A DNA stretch of 64,000 nt, taken from NCBI GenBank assembly GCA_000238815.2, contig AFXB01000008.1, positions 78,712 to 142,711 on the forward strand. Reading direction: 5' to 3'. This document shows, piece by piece, positions 8,369 to 18,384 of this stretch. Source of the DNA: SAR116 cluster alpha proteobacterium HIMB100 (GTDB lineage: Bacteria > Pseudomonadota > Alphaproteobacteria > Puniceispirillales > Puniceispirillaceae). The notes under the pieces are model-generated. The model searched no databases. It saw only the letters and a program-made list of their open reading frames with translations, and had not been told where the DNA came from. The translations under genes and the position numbers were made by a program. How positions within the stretch are numbered: the first letter of the stretch is position 1; each line of letters starts with the position of its first letter.

Positions 8369-10651
8369 ATGATGAAATTGAAATATGTGATTATTTTCTG
8401 CTTCCTGCTTGTCAGCACATTGTCAGCAGACCGCGCAGAGGCACAATCGACGTCTGCGGAACGGTTTCGTGTCGATGCCATTGATATCCAGGGTAATGAG
8501 CGGGTCACTGATGGCACTGTTTTGGCCTATCTGCCGCTTCAGGTCGGCGACGATATTTCGCTGGCCACACTTGATCAGGCGATTTCGGCCCTGTTTGCCA
8601 CTGATTTGTTCCAGGATGTGTCGATTGCGCGAGACGGCAATAAAGTTGTCATTACAATCCAGGAAAATCCCATCATTAACCGGATCAGCATTGAAGGCAA
8701 TGATGTTCTTTCAGATGAACGGTTGCTTGAAGAATTAGATATTCAGCCTCGCCGTGTATATACACGTGACGTTGCGGTTAATGCGTCGAAAAGGCTGCTG
8801 ACCATTTACCGGTTGTCTGGCCGGTTTGCGGCAGAGGTTGTGCCAAAGGTTATCCGGCTGGAAAACAACCGGGTCGATTTGATTTTTGAGGTCAATGAAG
8901 GCGAATTGATTAAAATCGAATCCATCCGCTTCATCGGTAATCAGCAATTTTCTGATTATGCGCTTCGGCAAGTGATCTCCAGCCGTGAGCGGAGGTGGTG
9001 GGCGTTCCTGTCTAGCTCAGACAAATATGATCCAGGCCGCCTTGATTTTGATGTGCGGCTCCTTCGTCAGTTCTATTTGGCCAGAGGCTATGCAGATATC
9101 TCAGTTGAGCGGGCACAAGGCGGTTTATTGCCGGATCGGTCTGGATTTGCGGTGACTTTTGCGATTAATGAAGGTCCGCGCTACAAGCTCCGGGATATTT
9201 CCTTTACTTCAGAAATTGAAAATCTCGATCTTGCTGCTCTGCGTGATGAAGTGCCCATTGATAAAGATGACTGGTATGATTCTCGGCTGATTGAAGAAGG
9301 CTTGCTGAACATCACCAATGCACTGGGGAATATTGGGTACGCATTCGTCAATATCGTGCCAGAGCCAAGCACATATCCTGAAGATCAGTATGTCGATATA
9401 ATGCTTCGGATCGGGACAGCGCAGAAAAACTATATTGAGCGCATCGAAGTGGTGAACAACACCCGTACATTGGACAGTGTTATCCGCCGTGAACTGGATA
9501 TTGTTGAGGGTGATTCATTTAATCAGCTGAAAATAGACCGCTCTTTGCGGAAAATCAGAGGGTTGGGTTACTTCCGAAACGTGAATGTGGAGGCATTGCC
9601 TGGTAGTGCTGAAGATACGTCTGTACTCAGGGTTGACGTTGAAGAACAGCCTACAGGTGATTTTTCTGTCGGTGTTGGTTATTCCAGTATTGATAAAGGT
9701 ACAGTCACTCTCGGCATTAATGAGAAGAATTTTCTGGGGTCTGGCCGTGCGGTGAAATTTGCCGCCTCTGTATCTGATACGCGCGCAGATTATCGGATTG
9801 GCCTGACTGAACCTTACTTTCTTGATCGGAGTTTGCGGGGCAGCATTGAGGTGTTTAACGAAAGCGTTGAAGCTGACACTGTTGATCTGGAAAGCACAGG
9901 CTTCTCAACATCTGTCTTCTTCAATGCTGCTGATGATTTTTACCACCGCATCGGCTATGATCTGGCCTCAAACACAGCCAAGCAGAAGAGCACTAAAGCG
10001 ACCTCTCTGACAGGCGAGGAGAATAAAACACTCACTTCTTCTGTTGCGCGTTACACCTTGGGCAGAAGCACGCTGGATAACAGATTTGATCCGACCGAAG
10101 GCAGCCTTTATGAGCTCACGGAAGAATATTCGGGGCTGGGCGGGGATGTAACCTATTTGAAATCACGTTTCCGTGCAGCCTATTACAAGCCATTCGCTTT
10201 CCGCAAGCTTGTGTTGGGTGTGCGTGGTGAGCTCGGTTATGTTGATGGTTTGGGTGAGAAAGTTACGCAGAGCTCACGCTTTACCTTAGGTGGGCGCAAA
10301 GTACGTGGTTTTGACGGCGGCGGTATCGGCCCACGCGATACAGGGGCTAATTCGGCTGTTGGAGGCAATAAAGCGTACTCAGGTTCTGTTGAGGTTATTT
10401 CCAGCTTAGGCCTGAGCGATGACTTAGGTGTGCGCTGGACGGTGTTTTCTGATTTCGGCTCCGTTTGGGATACTGACTTTCCTGATGGGGTAACAAAGCC
10501 AAATGACAGTACGATGCGTCAGACGGTTGGTTTTGGGTTTCTGTGGGATACAGCTATTGGTCCTTTGACGTTCTACTGGGCTGATCCGGTCAGCAAAGAA
10601 AGCCACGACAGAACAAAACGTTTCCAGTTTAACATTGGTACACGCTTCTAA
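8369..10651 (+). CDS. bamA: Outer membrane protein assembly factor BamA
   Basis: 760 residues. The protein inserts beta-barrel proteins into the outer membrane. A signal peptide is visible (MKLKYVIIFCFLLVSTLSA), with cleavage probably shortly before AEAQSTS. Five POTRA domains fill about residues 30-370 (first one begins FRVDAIDIQGNERV), and the 16-strand barrel fills the C-terminal part, containing the conserved loop motif GGRKVRGFDGGGIGPRD and ending in an aromatic residue (FNIGTRF), the barrel targeting signal. Two ATGs are adjacent at 8369 and 8372. skp follows 11 bp later. Confidence 0.96.
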   Translation: MMKLKYVIIFCFLLVSTLSADRAEAQSTSAERFRVDAIDIQGNERVTDGTVLAYLPLQVGDDISLATLDQAISALFATDLFQDVSIARDGNKVVITIQENPIINRISIEGNDVLSDERLLEELDIQPRRVYTRDVAVNASKRLLTIYRLSGRFAAEVVPKVIRLENNRVDLIFEVNEGELIKIESIRFIGNQQFSDYALRQVISSRERRWWAFLSSSDKYDPGRLDFDVRLLRQFYLARGYADISVERAQGGLLPDRSGFAVTFAINEGPRYKLRDISFTSEIENLDLAALRDEVPIDKDDWYDSRLIEEGLLNITNALGNIGYAFVNIVPEPSTYPEDQYVDIMLRIGTAQKNYIERIEVVNNTRTLDSVIRRELDIVEGDSFNQLKIDRSLRKIRGLGYFRNVNVEALPGSAEDTSVLRVDVEEQPTGDFSVGVGYSSIDKGTVTLGINEKNFLGSGRAVKFAASVSDTRADYRIGLTEPYFLDRSLRGSIEVFNESVEADTVDLESTGFSTSVFFNAADDFYHRIGYDLASNTAKQKSTKATSLTGEENKTLTSSVARYTLGRSTLDNRFDPTEGSLYELTEEYSGLGGDVTYLKSRFRAAYYKPFAFRKLVLGVRGELGYVDGLGEKVTQSSRFTLGGRKVRGFDGGGIGPRDTGANSAVGGNKAYSGSVEVISSLGLSDDLGVRWTVFSDFGSVWDTDFPDGVTKPNDSTMRQTVGFGFLWDTAIGPLTFYWADPVSKESHDRTKRFQFNIGTRF

Positions 10652-10662
10652 AGGGGAAGAAT

Positions 10663-11271
10663 ATGCAAAGACGCCTTGTCCGCAATATTGCCTGGATTGG
10701 CTTTGCGTTAACCCTTGTCATAGGGGGGGCTTTGCCGGCAAAAGCTCAACAATCAGAAGCATCTGATGATGGAGTGTTTTCTATCGAGCGTGTGGGGACG
10801 ATTGATCTTGTAGAGGTGTTGCGTCAGTCCACTGCGACCAGCAGTGTGCGCACTCTTCTGGATGAAAAGCGTGCGCAATTCCAGGAAGAGTTTGCAGCTC
10901 GTGAAGTCGACCTTATGGCCCGCGAGAAGGCATTGCAAAGTAAACGTGATATCATGTCAGCAGAAGCGTTTGGTGAAGAAGTCAGATTATTTCAGGCCGA
11001 AGTTGCGGATGTTCAGCGCGAAATTCAGCGAAAACGCAAATCTCTGGATAATGCGTTTCAGCAGGCGCAGGATAAATTACGTGAACTGGCGCTTGAGATT
11101 GTTGGCGATGTAGCCAAGGAACGCCAGCTTGACCTTGTGCTGAACCGGGACAATGTGTTGATTTTCAGAAATCAGTTGGATTTGACAACTATTGTTCTTG
11201 ACCGTTTGAATGAGCGTACCAAAGATGCCCGTTTTGAAGTGACTGAGGTCGCCCCGCCCAAAGATAATTAG
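10663..11271 (+). CDS. skp: Periplasmic OmpH/Skp-family chaperone
   Basis: 202 residues. A signal peptide (hydrophobic ALTLVIGGALPAKAQ) precedes a short beta-core and a long charged helical region at about residues 60-140 (REVDLMAREKALQSKRDIMS and onward) that would form the tentacle-like coiled coils of the Skp trimer. The chaperone carries unfolded outer-membrane proteins to BamA, and its place directly after bamA and before lpxD matches that role. Slightly longer than E. coli Skp because of a longer C-terminal tail. The ATG at 10663 follows AGGGGA. Confidence 0.9.
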   Translation: MQRRLVRNIAWIGFALTLVIGGALPAKAQQSEASDDGVFSIERVGTIDLVEVLRQSTATSSVRTLLDEKRAQFQEEFAAREVDLMAREKALQSKRDIMSAEAFGEEVRLFQAEVADVQREIQRKRKSLDNAFQQAQDKLRELALEIVGDVAKERQLDLVLNRDNVLIFRNQLDLTTIVLDRLNERTKDARFEVTEVAPPKDN

Positions 11272-11294
11272 GCTGTAAAGGGAGTGACAGAACA

Positions 11295-12332
11295 GTGAGC
11301 GCCCCACCAGAGCATCTGAGTTTTGCGAGCTCGCTGACTGTGGCTGACCTTGTTGGCCAGTTTGATGTGGAGCTGGTTGCGGGTCCCAGCGACATGGTGC
11401 TGACACATGTCAGCTCAGCGCATACTGTCACTGCAGGCAGCTTTATAGCGCTTTATGATGATCGTCTTATCGAACATTTGCCTGCCGCGCACAGATTTGC
11501 CTGCCTGACCACATCTGCCCGTGCTGAACAACTGACCTCTTTATGTCCACAAGCTGCGATTTTGGTGTGTGATAACCCGCGCCAGCTTTACGCTGATATG
11601 TTAACCTCGCTGTTCAAGCCAAAGGCTCAAACAGCTCTGTCAGGCGGCGATTCGGTATCTATTGATGCCTCTGCTTCAGTCCACCCTGAGGCAGTTCTCG
11701 GCCCTTATGTGTTTGTTGGTCCTCATTGTGTGGTTGACGCAGGTGCAGTGATTGGCGCGCATGCGGTGTTAGCTGGTGATGTTCATGTGGGTGCTGAATG
11801 TCATGTGTCTGAACAGTGTTGGCTCGGTCACAGCATTCTTGGTGCGCGTACCCGCCTGGCGCAGAATACAGTGATAGGCAAACGCGGTTTTGGTTTTGAA
11901 GGGCAGGGTGCTGAAGCGCGATTTATACCTCACCTTGGGCGGGTGATTACAGGTGAGGGCTGTGACATTGGTGCGGGTGTCACCATTGACAGAGGTGTTC
12001 TTGATGACACACTGATCGGCGCTCATGTGATGATCGATAATCAGGTTCATATCGCGCATAACGTAACCATCGGGGATAATTGCATCATTCTGGCTCAGGC
12101 GGGCATTGCAGGCAGTGCCCGGATTGGCGCTAATTGTATAATTGGCGGACAAGTCGGTATCGCTGACCATGTCAGCCTTTGTGAGGGTGTGACAGTGGCT
12201 TCAAAATCTGGCATTACCAAAGATATAGATATGCCAGGCACATATGCGGGCTTTCCGGCTGAACCTGCCCGCAAATTTTGGACCCAGCAAGCGGCCTTGC
12301 GGCGTCTGGCAAAAGCAAAGGCAGAAAAATAA
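11295..12332 (+). CDS. lpxD: UDP-3-O-acylglucosamine N-acyltransferase
   Basis: 345 residues from a GTG start behind GGGAG. Third step of lipid A synthesis, adding the N-linked 3-hydroxyacyl chain. An N-terminal uridine-binding domain (about 1-110) is followed by a left-handed beta-helix with many hexapeptide repeats (VIGAHAVLAGDVHVGAECHV and similar), then the conserved segment with the catalytic His (DNQVHIAHNVTIGDN). A C-terminal helix ends the protein. The cluster lpxD-fabZ-lpxA-lpxI-lpxB is continuous and probably one operon. Confidence 0.95.
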   Translation: MSAPPEHLSFASSLTVADLVGQFDVELVAGPSDMVLTHVSSAHTVTAGSFIALYDDRLIEHLPAAHRFACLTTSARAEQLTSLCPQAAILVCDNPRQLYADMLTSLFKPKAQTALSGGDSVSIDASASVHPEAVLGPYVFVGPHCVVDAGAVIGAHAVLAGDVHVGAECHVSEQCWLGHSILGARTRLAQNTVIGKRGFGFEGQGAEARFIPHLGRVITGEGCDIGAGVTIDRGVLDDTLIGAHVMIDNQVHIAHNVTIGDNCIILAQAGIAGSARIGANCIIGGQVGIADHVSLCEGVTVASKSGITKDIDMPGTYAGFPAEPARKFWTQQAALRRLAKAKAEK

Positions 12333-12368
12333 GCAACCATCATCTGTTAAGGGACTGAAGATTATAAA

Positions 12369-12827
12369 ATGACAAGTGAAAATAAGGTTTTTGAATATAC
12401 AGATATTGAAAAGCTGATCCCTCACCGGGCGCCTTTTCTTCTGATTGATAAACTCACCAACGCTGTGCCAGGCGAGTCTGCGACAGGGATCAAAGCAGTC
12501 AGTGGCTGCGAGCCCTATTTTGCGGGTCATTTTCCGGGAAATCCGGTTATGCCAGGTGTCTTGATTGTTGAGGCTCTGGCTCAGGTTGCGTCTTGTGTTG
12601 CTTCTTTGACCCTGTCAGATGACGACAGAGATACGCTGGTCTTTTTTGCGACGATAGACAAAACACGCTTTCGTCAGCCGGTGCGTCCGGGTGATGTCCT
12701 GATGCTCGATGTTCAGAAAACCGCGGCCAAGGCGAATTTGTGGAAGTTCACCGGCAAGGCCAGTGTAGACACAAAGATAGTTGCACAAACTGAATTTTCA
12801 GCCATGATCGTCGAAAAAGACAGGTAA
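12369..12827 (+). CDS. fabZ: (3R)-hydroxyacyl-ACP dehydratase FabZ
   Basis: 152 residues, a single hot-dog fold. It dehydrates beta-hydroxyacyl-ACP in fatty-acid elongation; its placement among lpx genes reflects the shared hydroxyacyl-ACP pool used by LpxA and LpxD. The N-terminal motif LIPHRAPFLLID and the active-site block AGHFPGNPVMPGVLIVEALA (catalytic His and Glu) are both present. The C-terminal strand KFTGKASVDTKIVAQTEFSA is also typical. lpxA starts 8 bp after the stop. Confidence 0.96.
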   Translation: MTSENKVFEYTDIEKLIPHRAPFLLIDKLTNAVPGESATGIKAVSGCEPYFAGHFPGNPVMPGVLIVEALAQVASCVASLTLSDDDRDTLVFFATIDKTRFRQPVRPGDVLMLDVQKTAAKANLWKFTGKASVDTKIVAQTEFSAMIVEKDR

Positions 12828-12835
12828 GACGGACG

Positions 12836-13627
12836 ATGCAAACAGCAATCCATCCCACAGCTCTTGTGTCTGATCAGGCTGTTCTGGGTCAGAATGTGAC
12901 CATCGGGGCCTATTGTGTGATTGGCGATAAGGTAAAGCTTGGTGATAATGTAACCCTGCACAGTCACGTTGTTATTGACGGCAACACCTCTGTGGGTGAG
13001 GGGTGTGAGGTTTTTTCCTTTGCCGCACTTGGTCTTGCCCCCCAGCATACGCGGTATGAGGGTGAAGACTCAGAGCTGATCATTGGCCGCCACAACGTCA
13101 TCAGAGAATATGTAACGTTCCATCCGGGTACGGCCGTAGGGAATATGCGCACTATCATCGGTGATCATAATTTATTTTATGTCGGCTCTCATATTGCGCA
13201 TGACTGTATTGTCGGCAACCACATTATCCTGGCGAATGGGGTAAATGTCGGCGGGCATGTGGAAATTGGAGACTATGCCTATTTCGGCGGGAATTCAGCG
13301 ATACATCCTTTTGTGCGTATTGGTGGGCATTCTATCATTGGCGGCGGTACAGCTGTCACTGCTGACGTCATCCCCTTTGGCCTGGCGTCAGGGCCGCGTG
13401 CAGCTTTACATGGGCTGAATTTGGTTGGTTTGCGCCGCCGCGGGTTTAGCGCATCTCAAATTTCTGCTGTGCGGTCTGCCTATAGCGATTTATTCGTTAA
13501 GGACGGTTTGTTTGCTGACAAGCTGGATCAGCTGAAAACAAAGCGTGGTGAAGATGAAATGGTGTCATTATTAATCAGCTTCATTGAAGGTGGGCAGGAT
13601 AAAAATCTTTGCCAGCCGTTGAAATAA
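12836..13627 (+). CDS. lpxA: UDP-N-acetylglucosamine acyltransferase
   Basis: 263 residues, the usual LpxA length. First committed step of lipid A synthesis: 3-O-acylation of UDP-GlcNAc by hydroxyacyl-ACP. The N-terminus (IHPTALVSDQAVLGQNVTIG) begins a left-handed beta-helix of hexapeptide repeats; the catalytic His region is HIAHDCIVGNHIILANG and is followed by the substrate-binding coil GHVEIGDYAYFGGNSAIHPF. The C-terminal helical cap starts near residue 190 (LRRRGFSASQISAVRSAYSD). Starts 8 bp after fabZ. Confidence 0.96.
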   Translation: MQTAIHPTALVSDQAVLGQNVTIGAYCVIGDKVKLGDNVTLHSHVVIDGNTSVGEGCEVFSFAALGLAPQHTRYEGEDSELIIGRHNVIREYVTFHPGTAVGNMRTIIGDHNLFYVGSHIAHDCIVGNHIILANGVNVGGHVEIGDYAYFGGNSAIHPFVRIGGHSIIGGGTAVTADVIPFGLASGPRAALHGLNLVGLRRRGFSASQISAVRSAYSDLFVKDGLFADKLDQLKTKRGEDEMVSLLISFIEGGQDKNLCQPLK

Positions 13628-13636
13628 GGCGGGCAG

Positions 13637-14467
13637 ATGGGGCGACTTGGCATTATTGCAGCCCGGGGTCCCCTGCCGCTTCAGCTGGCGCTGGCAGCAC
13701 GTGATCAGGGTGAAAACCCCTATATCATTCGCCTGAAGGGGCAATGTGAGCGTGATTTTAGCGGCTTTGAAACTGTTTGCCTTCCGGTAGGCAAGGTGGG
13801 GGCAATCACAAATCATCTGCGTCAGGCAGATTGTGATAAGCTGGCGCTGGTTGGTCAGTTCAAACGCCCATCTGTTGCGGATATCAGCTTTGATAAAGTC
13901 GGTTTGGCCTTAATGGGTAAGCTGATGCTGACAGGTGATGATACCGCCCTGCGGATTGTTGCAGCCCATTTTGCTGAGCATGGTATTTCTGTGGTGGCAA
14001 ATGCAGACTATCTGCCAGACAGCATTTTGCCCCTTCAGTTTCAGACCGCCCGTGCCCTGACCCCGGGTGAGGTTCTGGCGGCGCATCATGCCTGTCATGT
14101 ACTTGATCAGTTAGGCGATATGGATGTCGGCCAATCGGTCGTTGTTCAGCAAAAACGTGTCCTGGCGATTGAAGGGGCAGAAGGCACGAACGAAATGATC
14201 GATCGTGTTGCCTCTCTGATCGATAGATCACAGCCTGACACTGTTTTTGTGAAGCTGGCAAAATCAGGCCAGGATATCAGCCTCGACATACCGGTATTTG
14301 GCCTTGATACGCTTTCTCACTTACAGCAAGCAGGCATCAGGGCTGTCTGTCTTGATGGCGGACGGCTGATGCTTGCTAACCCGCTGGAGGAAGTTGTAGC
14401 TGCAGCAGACAAGCTGGACATGTCTGTTTTCAGCCGTGCGAGCCTGCCTGAGATAAGTGATGACTAG
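13637..14467 (+). CDS. lpxI: UDP-2,3-diacylglucosamine pyrophosphatase LpxI
   Basis: 276 residues. This is the DUF1009 family that replaces LpxH in alphaproteobacteria and hydrolyses UDP-2,3-diacylglucosamine to lipid X. The N-terminal domain begins MGRLGIIAARGPLPLQLALA and the C-terminal catalytic domain holds VVVQQKRVLAIEGAEGTNEM and KLAKSGQDISLDIPVFGLDT, both typical of LpxI. It lies 9 bp after lpxA and overlaps lpxB by 8 bp. No lpxH is present in the window, which supports LpxI as the functional enzyme here. Confidence 0.93.
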   Translation: MGRLGIIAARGPLPLQLALAARDQGENPYIIRLKGQCERDFSGFETVCLPVGKVGAITNHLRQADCDKLALVGQFKRPSVADISFDKVGLALMGKLMLTGDDTALRIVAAHFAEHGISVVANADYLPDSILPLQFQTARALTPGEVLAAHHACHVLDQLGDMDVGQSVVVQQKRVLAIEGAEGTNEMIDRVASLIDRSQPDTVFVKLAKSGQDISLDIPVFGLDTLSHLQQAGIRAVCLDGGRLMLANPLEEVVAAADKLDMSVFSRASLPEISDD

Positions 14468-15593
14468 CCGTATGTTCATTCTGGCTGGCGAGGCGTCCGG
14501 AGATGTGCTGGCCGCGCAGCTGATGCAAGCGATAGAACAGATCAAGGGCACAGTAGACTGGTCCGGCATGGGTGGCCCGCAAATGGCAGCAGCAGGCCTT
14601 GTTTCTGATGAGGATATGAGCCAATTATCCGTCATTGGACTAGGCGAAGCCTTAACGTCTCTGCCGCGGCTGTCTCGTCTGGCAGACAGGTTGATTGACC
14701 AGATTTTGGATGTCCGTCCGGATTGTGTGTTTACGGTTGATTCAAAGGCCTTTTCTGTACGGTTTGCTCGCCGCTTGCGCCGCCGTCTGGCAGGTGAGCA
14801 ATGGCGGCCAAAATTGATTCATATGGTAGCTCCGACCATTTGGGCGTGGGGCGGATGGCGCAAGACCGCATTTGAAGACGCATTTGATGTGTTGTTATGT
14901 CTGTTCCCCTTCGAAGCAGATATGTTTGACAAGAGTAGAGTTCAGCCTGTGTTTGTTGGTCATCCTCAGGCAGATTTTCCCTCTGATCAGACCAGCACAG
15001 AAACAAAGACATATGATTTGGCTGTTTTGCCTGGCAGCCGCCGAAGTGAAATAAAGCATCATTTGCCACTGATGTTACCTGCTCTGGCTAGGTTGCAGGA
15101 TAAACACGGACCGCTGTGCATGACGATACCAGCTGTGCCACATCTTTATGAGGTGATTGCTGAACAGATCAAAGCGGCTGACATGGCGCAGCTGGTCACT
15201 GTGCAACAGGCTCCTGCAAAACAGGTTCTGGACCGCTCAGCAGCGATGATTGCTGCATCTGGTACGGTTACCCTCGAAGCGGCGATCAGCGGCGTGCCTG
15301 GTGTGGTGATTTATCATCTCAGCCTGCTAAACAGAATGTTTACCAGCATGTTTTATAAAAAAGACACGCCTGTTTTGCCTGATCTCATCCTCGGGCGTCA
15401 GTATTATCCTTTTCTGCTGCCACCGCGCCTTAACGCCGACAATCTGTTCCATCTTGCAGATCAGATGCTGAAAGAACTGCCCGCTCGTCAGGCCGAAATG
15501 TGGTCGGCATCCGCCCAGCTTTGCAGCATGCTGCGTGCCGGGCATGGACAATTTGCCGATAATCTTGTTATGCGTTTGCGCCCGCTGATTTAG
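14460..15593 (+). CDS. lpxB: Lipid-A-disaccharide synthase
   Basis: 377 residues. GT19 glycosyltransferase condensing lipid X with UDP-diacylglucosamine into the lipid A disaccharide. The N-terminus [18 protein letters not shown], the block [13 protein letters not shown] and the later [17 protein letters not shown] and [19 protein letters not shown] are LpxB signatures. ATG 14460 is preferred over the GTG at 14457; it overlaps the end of lpxI, so translation is probably coupled. The stop overlaps the convergent gltA stop by a few bases, so no room is left for a separate terminator. Confidence 0.95.
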   Translation: MTSRMFILAGEASGDVLAAQLMQAIEQIKGTVDWSGMGGPQMAAAGLVSDEDMSQLSVIGLGEALTSLPRLSRLADRLIDQILDVRPDCVFTVDSKAFSVRFARRLRRRLAGEQWRPKLIHMVAPTIWAWGGWRKTAFEDAFDVLLCLFPFEADMFDKSRVQPVFVGHPQADFPSDQTSTETKTYDLAVLPGSRRSEIKHHLPLMLPALARLQDKHGPLCMTIPAVPHLYEVIAEQIKAADMAQLVTVQQAPAKQVLDRSAAMIAASGTVTLEAAISGVPGVVIYHLSLLNRMFTSMFYKKDTPVLPDLILGRQYYPFLLPPRLNADNLFHLADQMLKELPARQAEMWSASAQLCSMLRAGHGQFADNLVMRLRPLI

Positions 15594-16894
15594 CGCTTGT
15601 TGAGCGGCACGAATTCACGATGCGCAGGCCCGGTATAAAGCTGGCGTGGACGGCCAATCCGCTGGGTGTCGTCCTCAATCATTTCCTTCCATTGCGAAAT
15701 CCACCCCACAGTACGTGCCACAGCAAACAGCACTGTAAACATTGAGGTCGGGAAATTCATCGCCTTCAGGATGATGCCGGAATAAAAATCAACATTGGGA
15801 TAAAGCTTTTTATCAATGAAATAAGGGTCTTTAAGTGCCAGCTCTTCCAGCTCCATTGCCAGTTCCAGAAGTGGATCATTAATCCCCATCTTGCCCAGGA
15901 CTTCATGACAGGATTTGCGCAGAACCTGTGCGCGTGGGTCATAATTTTTATAGACCCGGTGACCAAATCCAAACAGACGGAACGGATCATCCTTATCCTT
16001 CGCCTTATTCACGAAAGTCGCAATGTTTGATTTATCCCCAATTTCATTCAGCATGTTCAGAACGGCTTCATTTGCTCCACCATGAGCAGGCCCCCATAGA
16101 GAAGCGATGCCAGCCGCAATACAGGCAAACGGGTTTGCGCCAGATGATCCGGCTAGCCGCACTGTAGAGGTGGAGGCATTTTGTTCATGGTCAGCATGCA
16201 GGATGAAAATTTTATCCATCGCATCTGCAACCACAGGGTCAATTTCATACGCTTCAGCCGGGACCGAAAAACACATATGCAGGAAGTTTTCTGCATAACC
16301 CAGATCATTGCGCGGGTAGTTGAAGGGCTGGCCAATTGAATATTTATAGGCCATCGCTGCCAGGGTTGGCATTTTGGCAATCAGGCGCCGAGACGCGATC
16401 ATCCGTTGTGTTTCATCATTAATATCAGTTGAATCATGATAAAAGGCAGACAGTGCGCCAGTGACCCCGCATAAGATGGCCATAGGGTGTGCATCACGCC
16501 GGAAGCCCCGGAAAAAAGTTGATAGCTGTTCATGGACCATGGTGTGCCGGGTAATCGCGTCGACAAATTCATCACTTTCCGCCTGATTGGGCAGCTCGCC
16601 ATTGAGCAGCAAATAAGCCACCTCCAAAAAGCTGGATTGGTCAGCCAGCTGTTCAATTGGGTAACCGCGATGCAGCAGCACACCTTTATCCCCGTCAATG
16701 AAGGTCAGTCCGGACAAGCAAGACCCGGTCGCCCCATAGCCAGGATCAAAGGTAAAGCGGCCGGTTGCGCTGTAAAGTTTGCGGATATCAATAACATCAG
16801 GACCAACAGATCCGCTCAGGACAGGAAGCTCACAACTCTCACCAGACTGATTATCGGTCAGGGTCACTGATTTTGTGTTTGATGTAGTCGCCAT
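15590..16894 (-). CDS. gltA: Citrate synthase (type II)
   Basis: 434 residues. Condenses acetyl-CoA with oxaloacetate at the entry of the TCA cycle. The N-terminal beta-sheet domain, typical of the hexameric NADH-regulated type, is present. Catalytic residues are visible in [15 protein letters not shown] (His), [19 protein letters not shown] (His and CoA-binding Arg) and the later VDFYSGI (Asp). The frame is open to 16963, but ATG 16894 has GGAG 7 bp upstream and begins [10 protein letters not shown]; the 23 upstream residues would not be conserved. It lies downstream of gltX on the same strand, 59 bp away. Confidence 0.95.
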   Translation of the reverse strand: MATTSNTKSVTLTDNQSGESCELPVLSGSVGPDVIDIRKLYSATGRFTFDPGYGATGSCLSGLTFIDGDKGVLLHRGYPIEQLADQSSFLEVAYLLLNGELPNQAESDEFVDAITRHTMVHEQLSTFFRGFRRDAHPMAILCGVTGALSAFYHDSTDINDETQRMIASRRLIAKMPTLAAMAYKYSIGQPFNYPRNDLGYAENFLHMCFSVPAEAYEIDPVVADAMDKIFILHADHEQNASTSTVRLAGSSGANPFACIAAGIASLWGPAHGGANEAVLNMLNEIGDKSNIATFVNKAKDKDDPFRLFGFGHRVYKNYDPRAQVLRKSCHEVLGKMGINDPLLELAMELEELALKDPYFIDKKLYPNVDFYSGIILKAMNFPTSMFTVLFAVARTVGWISQWKEMIEDDTQRIGRPRQLYTGPAHREFVPLNKR

Positions 16895-16953
16895 GTCAAT
16901 CTCCGGTCCAGTACAATAAATTTTGTTTGGCGCAGTATAGTCCAAATACAGGC

Positions 16954-18330
16954 TTAAGTGCAAATCTGATTTATGCGTTTCACAGTCTCGTCTGTCCCCA
17001 GGCCACGTACAATATCCAAAATGGATGGGGCGGTTTTTGTGCCGGTCAGAGCCGCCCGCAGCGGCAAACCAACATCACGCATTTTCAAGCCTTGTGTCTC
17101 CATCCAGCCCTTAAAGGCGGCGTCAAAGGCATCTGCCTCAGCCGGTGCGTCTACAAAAAACAGAGCAGCTTTGCACAGGGTGTGTTTGGCCTCATCGGTA
17201 AGCAGAGCAGCAGCGTCATCTGTCAGCTGTGGAGCGCCTGAATGAAACAGCCAACCCGTCATTGCGGCAAGTTCTGTTAAGGTTTGCGCCCGTTCTGTGA
17301 ATAAAGGCATCAGGCGGGTCAGCCAGCCCCTGGTCTGATCAGCTGCAGGACCGTCATGAAGCGCTAACAGCTGGTCAGCCAATTCATCAGAAGCGGTCTG
17401 GCGCAGCCAATATTGATTCACCGCCTTCAGCTTGTCCATGTCAAACCGGGCTGGGGCCTTGCCAATATGCTGGCCGTCAAACCAGCTGATCGCCTGCTCG
17501 CGGCTGAACAGCTCGTCATCGCCATGTGACCAGCCCAGACGCGACAAATAATTCACAAGAGCTTCAGGTAAAATGCCCATATCCCGATACGCATCGACCC
17601 CTAATGCGCCATGCCGCTTTGATAATTTGGCTCCGTCTGGTCCGTGGATCAAAGGGATATGGCCGAATACAGGTACAGACCAGCCTGCAGCCTGATAAAT
17701 ATGATATTGGCGAAAGGCGTTATTCAGATGGTCATCACCGCGGATGACATGGGTAATGCCCATATCATGATCATCCACCACCACTGCCAGCATATAGGTC
17801 GGGCTGCCGTCACTGCGCAACAGAACCAAATCATCCAGCTGGTCATTCTGCACTGTTACCTCGCCTTGCACCATATCTGCAATGCTGGTGATGCCCTGAT
17901 CTGGCATTTTCAGGCGCACAACAAACGGCGCATCAGCAGATGGCGGATTGCCCCCGTCACGCCAGGGCGAGCGTACGGGCCTGCCTTCTTCACGCGCTTC
18001 AGTACGGATATTGTCCAGCTTAGCGTCGCTGAGAAAGCATTTATAGGCTGTGCCACTGGCCAGCATTTGCAAGGCAACCTCGCGGTGACGGCCAGCCTGT
18101 TCAGATTGCAGCACAGCTTCTTTATCACCGTTCAGCCCCAGCCAGTTCAGACCGTCATGAATGGCGGTGATCGCTTCAGCCGTCGATCGCTTTTTGTCTG
18201 TATCCTCAATCCGCAGCAGATAGCGACCGCCATGATGGGCGGCAAACAGATAATTGAACAAGGCGGTTCTGGCCCCGCCAATATGCAGAAATCCGGTTGG
18301 GGAGGGCGCAAAACGTGTCACAACGCTCAT
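16954..18330 (-). CDS. gltX: Glutamate--tRNA ligase
   Basis: 458 residues. Class I aminoacyl-tRNA synthetase. The HIGH-type motif appears as [20 protein letters not shown] near the N-terminus and the KMSKS-type motif as [17 protein letters not shown]. The motif [10 protein letters not shown], which binds glutamate, is present. The C-terminal half is the anticodon-binding alpha-helical cage. Alphaproteobacteria often have two GltX paralogues, one charging tRNA-Gln for later amidation; which type this is cannot be decided from the window alone. Divergent from the comEC remnant across 54 bp. Confidence 0.95.
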   Translation of the reverse strand: MSVVTRFAPSPTGFLHIGGARTALFNYLFAAHHGGRYLLRIEDTDKKRSTAEAITAIHDGLNWLGLNGDKEAVLQSEQAGRHREVALQMLASGTAYKCFLSDAKLDNIRTEAREEGRPVRSPWRDGGNPPSADAPFVVRLKMPDQGITSIADMVQGEVTVQNDQLDDLVLLRSDGSPTYMLAVVVDDHDMGITHVIRGDDHLNNAFRQYHIYQAAGWSVPVFGHIPLIHGPDGAKLSKRHGALGVDAYRDMGILPEALVNYLSRLGWSHGDDELFSREQAISWFDGQHIGKAPARFDMDKLKAVNQYWLRQTASDELADQLLALHDGPAADQTRGWLTRLMPLFTERAQTLTELAAMTGWLFHSGAPQLTDDAAALLTDEAKHTLCKAALFFVDAPAEADAFDAAFKGWMETQGLKMRDVGLPLRAALTGTKTAPSILDIVRGLGTDETVKRINQICT

Positions 18331-18384
18331 CTTTTTTTAACCTTATGCTGTTAGGCTGAACGACAGGCAAAAGCCTGACATATA